From the NCBI GenBank assembly GCA_019695035.1, contig JAIBAU010000008.1:43166-107165 (forward strand): a stretch of DNA of 64,000 nt. Reading direction: 5' to 3'. Every line of letters starts with the position of its first letter. Position 1 is the first letter of the stretch. The translations under genes were made by a program, and so were the position numbers. Below, in pieces: positions 61,101 to 64,000 of the stretch. Below the pieces are notes generated by a model. The model did no database searches. It saw only the letters and a list, made by a program, of their open reading frames with translations, and had not been told where the DNA came from. This DNA comes from Caulobacteraceae bacterium (GTDB lineage: Bacteria > Pseudomonadota > Alphaproteobacteria > Caulobacterales > Caulobacteraceae).

Positions 61101-61488
61101 GATCGAAGGAAAGGAGGGTCTCGCCCTTGACGATGCGCTCTCGGCCCGCCGGCGGGGGCTCCTCGCCGCCCACCCCGCTCTTGCCGATGGAAAGCAGCCG
61201 GCAAAGGCGGCCGTAGGCGCGCCGATCCCGGGGATAGACGATGAGCTCGGTCTGGTCGGTGAACTGCAGCCGGCAGCCGATGAGGAGCTTCAGCCCCTGC
61301 TTCTTGGCCTCTGCGTGGGCCCGAACCACGCCCGCCAGGGAGTTGCGATCAGCGACGCCCATCGCCTCCAGACCCAGGGAACGAGCCTGAACGACCAGTT
61401 CGGCAGGATGGGAGGCTCCTTCCAGGAAGCTGAAGTTGGTGCGGAGATCCAGTTCGGCGTAGGGAACAGCGGGCTCGGATGGGCGCAT
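58126..61488 (-). CDS. dnaE2: Error-prone DNA polymerase III alpha-like DnaE2
   Basis: DnaE2 performs SOS-induced translesion synthesis together with ImuA and ImuB. The 1120-aa product starts [21 protein letters not shown]. It has a PHP domain with [16 protein letters not shown] and the catalytic palm with [13 protein letters not shown] near 395. [14 protein letters not shown] and the [20 protein letters not shown] thumb segments follow, then a C-terminal OB-fold part ([29 protein letters not shown]). ATG 61488 shares one base with the imuB stop (TGATG), so it is coupled to imuB. Confidence 0.96.
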   Translation of the reverse strand: [1120 protein letters not shown]

Positions 61489-63068
61489 CAGGCGAATATC
61501 CCGTGCATCCACCAACTCGGGGGCCGATTGGCGAAAGCCCCGCTGTCCTCGCGATTGTATAATCCCTCCCGGAAGACCCAGTACCGGCCGCCTCCGTCAT
61601 CCTCGAGGCGGTAGTAGTCCCTGGTCCGTTCCGCTGCGCCGGGCCGCCACCACTCCGGCGACAGGCGCTCGGGACCCGCGGCCCGTACGATGCGGCGCGT
61701 CGTCCGTCGCCAGATAAACCGGGCCGGCGCGCCATCGGGAAGTTCTGCGGTGGCCTCGATCCGCTCGGGGGAGGGCAACAGCAAGAGCGGCCGGTCGGAA
61801 AGGGCGTCCCCTGCCCCCGGCGCGGCCGTTTGGGCCTGGGGGGCCGTCAGGGCCGGCTCCAGCGCCTCGCTGCGTTCCGGTATCCAGCTGTCGGCCAGCA
61901 CCGGACTGCTGACCGCCCTTGGCCCCAGCCGGGCCGTAAGACGGTCCAGCAGCGCCATACGGGCGGCCGAGTCTGCTTCCCGCGGTCCAGCCTCGCTGTC
62001 GGTCTGGACCATGCCCAGCCGTTCCGTGACCGGCGCGCAGACCATCAGGGCGTCCACGCCAAAGCCAAGATCAAGCTGCTCCCAGCCGCGCTCGCGCAAC
62101 AGGCGCAGGATGTGGCGGGCCTGACGGGAAGGAGCGCCCAGGGCTGCCTCCAGCACCGTAATCCGGCCATCGACGCGAAAGCCGGTCACCTTCACCCGCC
62201 GGGCTCCCATGCCGTCCCGTTCGAGCACAGCGCATAGATCGTTGACCAAGGCCGCAGCCCGCTCCGCCGCCGCCTCATTAAGGGTCAACGGTTCGGCGAA
62301 GACGCTCCAGGCGCGATAGGAGGCCGGTCGCTGTTCACAGACCAAGGCCTCGGCCAAGAGCCCTAGAGCCCGATCCAGCTGGCCGACCACTTCCTGGCCC
62401 TCCGCGCCACGGAAGCGACGCGCCAGACTCCCGCGCGGCAGCGGATAGAGGGCTCCTATGCGTTTGAGCCCGAAACGGCCAAGCAACTGCACGGCGCGCG
62501 CCGAGAGTCGCAACCCCTCCACTGGAAGTTCGGCCAACGCCGCCTTCTCTTCACCGGGCGAGACGACAGGATCGGGAAAGGCCGTATAGCGGGCCAGGGC
62601 CCAGGCCGCTCCGGCAGTGCCAGCCATGGCCACACGCGCTCGCACGCCGGCGCTTGCCAGCCGGGTGCGGATATCAGCGAGCATCCGGTCTTCACCACCC
62701 CAAAGGTGGGGAGCGCCGGTAACGTCCAGGAACAGCCCCTCCAGTTCAGGCCTTTCCGCATCCACCGCCACCGCCGGCGACCACCGCTCGGCCCATAGGG
62801 CGAGCTTGCCCAGCGCCTGCCGGGCGCGGACGGGTTCGGCCGGAGCACTGACCAGGTCGGGCGCAATGGCGCAGGCGTCGGCGAGGGCCTGGCCGTGACG
62901 CAGCCCCAGAGAGCGCGCAGCCGCGTTCAGGCCTGAAACCGTCAGGCCGCGCACGCCCTTGTCGACGAGAACGAACGGGACGTCCTCAGCGGGCGGCGCG
63001 CGTCCGACTCCCTTGCTCCATACGGTGACCGGCCAGTCCTGCAACCAGATCGAGACGACACGTCTCAT
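61488..63068 (-). CDS. imuB: Y-family polymerase-like protein ImuB
   Basis: ImuB is the clamp-binding scaffold of the ImuA-ImuB-DnaE2 mutasome and is believed to lack polymerase activity. The 526-aa product begins MRRVVSIWLQDWPV and has a DinB-like palm with LRHGQALADACAIAPD. LFLDVTGAPHLWGGEDRM and LKRIGALYPLPRGSLARRF, its little-finger segments, follow. A C-terminal region with LPSPERIEATAELPDGAP and YYRLEDDGGGRYWVFREGLY is the ImuB tail seen in this cassette. ATG 63068 is chosen because it aligns with the family start. It overlaps imuA by 83 bp. Confidence 0.94.
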   Translation of the reverse strand: MRRVVSIWLQDWPVTVWSKGVGRAPPAEDVPFVLVDKGVRGLTVSGLNAAARSLGLRHGQALADACAIAPDLVSAPAEPVRARQALGKLALWAERWSPAVAVDAERPELEGLFLDVTGAPHLWGGEDRMLADIRTRLASAGVRARVAMAGTAGAAWALARYTAFPDPVVSPGEEKAALAELPVEGLRLSARAVQLLGRFGLKRIGALYPLPRGSLARRFRGAEGQEVVGQLDRALGLLAEALVCEQRPASYRAWSVFAEPLTLNEAAAERAAALVNDLCAVLERDGMGARRVKVTGFRVDGRITVLEAALGAPSRQARHILRLLRERGWEQLDLGFGVDALMVCAPVTERLGMVQTDSEAGPREADSAARMALLDRLTARLGPRAVSSPVLADSWIPERSEALEPALTAPQAQTAAPGAGDALSDRPLLLLPSPERIEATAELPDGAPARFIWRRTTRRIVRAAGPERLSPEWWRPGAAERTRDYYRLEDDGGGRYWVFREGLYNREDSGAFANRPPSWWMHGIFA

Positions 63069-63777
63069 CGTTCCACTCCAGATCCCAGCATCCCGGCGGC
63101 CCGTCGCGGCGTCGCACAAGTTCGACCCGCCATCGCGGCCGGCCCGGCGCGCGTCCATCCCAGGGGTCCAGGGCGGAGGGCAGCGGGCCTATACGCCAGC
63201 GCCGCCGCGCCGCGCTCAGCGGTTCGCCCGGCTTGAGCCGCACCAGGGCGGCCGTCGCTCCGGTTTCGCGCGCCACCATGTCCAGACGGCGGGTCTGGGT
63301 CAGGCTCGCCCCCTCCACTGCGCCGAGGACCAGATCCGCGGCCCCTGAACGCAGCACTTCTTCCAGCGCCCAAAGCGTCTCTGTTTCGGTGCGCGGCCTC
63401 ACCACCAACAACCGCTCGGGAGAAACCCCGAAGCGGAGCGCGCCGCGCGCCATCAGCCGTCCCCGCTCAGCCAGCCACGCCGGAGGCGCGACAAGGGCGA
63501 TCAGTCGCGGCCGGTCCCTGGACGCCGTCGATGCGGCTGTGCGGGCCAACAGGAAACCCAGGCTGGCCGCCGCGCCAAGGCATCCGGCCGCCTGGGTCTC
63601 CTCCAGACCCGGGCAGGGCGCAAAGGCGGGCCCTTCCGCGAGGGCCGGCGGCGGCGCGAAACCTGACACCGTGGAAGGCGGCACAGCACGCAGCACCATC
63701 CGTCGCTCGCCCCGCGTCGGGGGGGGCTCGGCTCTGGGCCCGAGAAGGGCGGCGGGAACGAGGCTAAGCTGGACCAT
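62986..63777 (-). CDS. imuA: SOS mutagenesis protein ImuA
   Basis: The 263-aa RecA-like protein heads the imuA-imuB-dnaE2 cassette. It has SLGFLLARTAASTASRDRPRLIALVAPPAW, VVRPRTETETLWALEEVLRSG and GAVEGASLTQTRRLDMVARETGATAALVRL. These are the degenerate Walker-type region and neighbouring strands of ImuA. ATG 63777 is chosen because the SOS box (63780-63794) directly precedes it. The longer ORF to 63813 would read through the operator. The last 83 bp overlap imuB, which is unusually deep. Confidence 0.88.
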   Translation of the reverse strand: MVQLSLVPAALLGPRAEPPPTRGERRMVLRAVPPSTVSGFAPPPALAEGPAFAPCPGLEETQAAGCLGAAASLGFLLARTAASTASRDRPRLIALVAPPAWLAERGRLMARGALRFGVSPERLLVVRPRTETETLWALEEVLRSGAADLVLGAVEGASLTQTRRLDMVARETGATAALVRLKPGEPLSAARRRWRIGPLPSALDPWDGRAPGRPRWRVELVRRRDGPPGCWDLEWNDETCRLDLVAGLAGHRMEQGSRTRAAR

Positions 63778-63779
63778 TT

Positions 63780-63813
63780 GTTCACATTTTGTTCTCATTT
63801 CATCCGGAGTCAA
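63780..63813 (-). promoter_or_regulatory. LexA box and SOS promoter of the imuA-imuB-dnaE2 operon
   Basis: GTTC (63780-63783), seven bases, GTTC (63791-63794) is the alphaproteobacterial LexA direct-repeat box GTTC-N7-GTTC. On the minus strand TTGACT (63813-63808), a 16-bp spacer and CAAAAT (63791-63786) form a reasonable -35/-10 pair. The box overlaps the -10 and the start site, as expected for repression. The predicted transcript would start about 2 bases before the ATG at 63777. Confidence 0.85.
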
Positions 63814-63924
63814 CGCGCCACCGCGACCCGGGAGCCGCAGACCTGTGAATTTCGCGAATGGGCTTCAGTGGTCCGACGCTTGCGCAAAGCCGGTCGACCG
63901 GTCTATATCCCCCCTCCCCGGAGC

Positions 63925-63999
<75 letters not shown>

Positions 64000-64000
64000 T

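Overview
The window is GC-rich chromosomal DNA from an alphaproteobacterium, most likely a member of the Caulobacteraceae (Caulobacter/Phenylobacterium type). The evidence is a set of genes typical of that lineage: rcdA (DUF1465), trcR (DUF1013), a TacA-like sigma-54 activator, gapR (DUF2312), COQ9, an aa3-type cytochrome oxidase subunit IV, three-part pnt transhydrogenase genes, zinc-free L31 and L36, and an imuA-imuB-dnaE2 cassette behind a GTTC-N7-GTTC LexA box. Species cannot be named from sequence reading alone.

Layout. 1-854 is mobile or repetitive debris: a truncated DDE integrase, a 17-bp inverted repeat and a 101-bp tandem repeat. 855-10482 holds efp, an inositol-phosphatase relative, a glycerophosphodiesterase, two secreted paralogues, an ABC exporter, rpmE, an L,D-transpeptidase and a DEAD-box helicase. 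10520-16200 carries rcdA with a coupled 51-aa protein, a quinone oxidoreductase, trcR, two YdcH-type small proteins, ubiX and a small diguanylate cyclase. 16373-22853 holds purE-purK, a palindrome-borne mini-ORF, an EamA exporter, a flavoprotein, a thioesterase, COQ9 and rpsU (which appears to start at CTG). 22923-28871 has secreted Cys-containing proteins, an ABC-2 exporter pair and an M23 peptidase. 29286-33171 is the pnt operon with three extra genes inside it. 33273-41492 includes a COX subunit, a compact M3 peptidase, tacA, dctA, an acidic low-complexity secreted protein, gapR and rpmJ. 41672-48715 has a lipoprotein, a lytic transglycosylase, an MFS carrier, an M20 hydrolase, motA and three small Ala-rich lipoproteins. 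48783-58021 has mnmC, an amino-acid permease, a hydrolase-P450 pair, a prolyl-hydroxylase-like dioxygenase and an S10 peptidase. 58126-63777 is the SOS mutagenesis cassette, followed by tRNA-Val(GAC).

Functional themes. The genes are mainly housekeeping: translation (EF-P, L31, S21, L36, MnmC, tRNA-Val), envelope and peptidoglycan (L,D-transpeptidase, M23, lytic transglycosylase, lipoproteins), redox and quinone metabolism (UbiX, COQ9, Pnt, COX IV), and cell-cycle control (RcdA, TrcR, TacA, GapR, GGDEF protein). Gene packing is tight. ATGA or GTGA overlaps are frequent inside operons, and four convergent pairs share a CTAG that serves as the stop codon on both strands.

I found no CRISPR array, prophage, secretion system or biosynthetic cluster, and no clearly undescribed multi-gene system. 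The most interesting unexplained signals are: a TCACG-N4-CGTGA palindrome upstream of all three tandem lipoprotein genes, at identical spacing to matching promoters in two of them; the CTG start of rpsU; the exact 101-bp repeat; the mini-ORF over a palindrome between purK and the EamA gene; the acidic protein at 39105; and the extra genes inside pnt.
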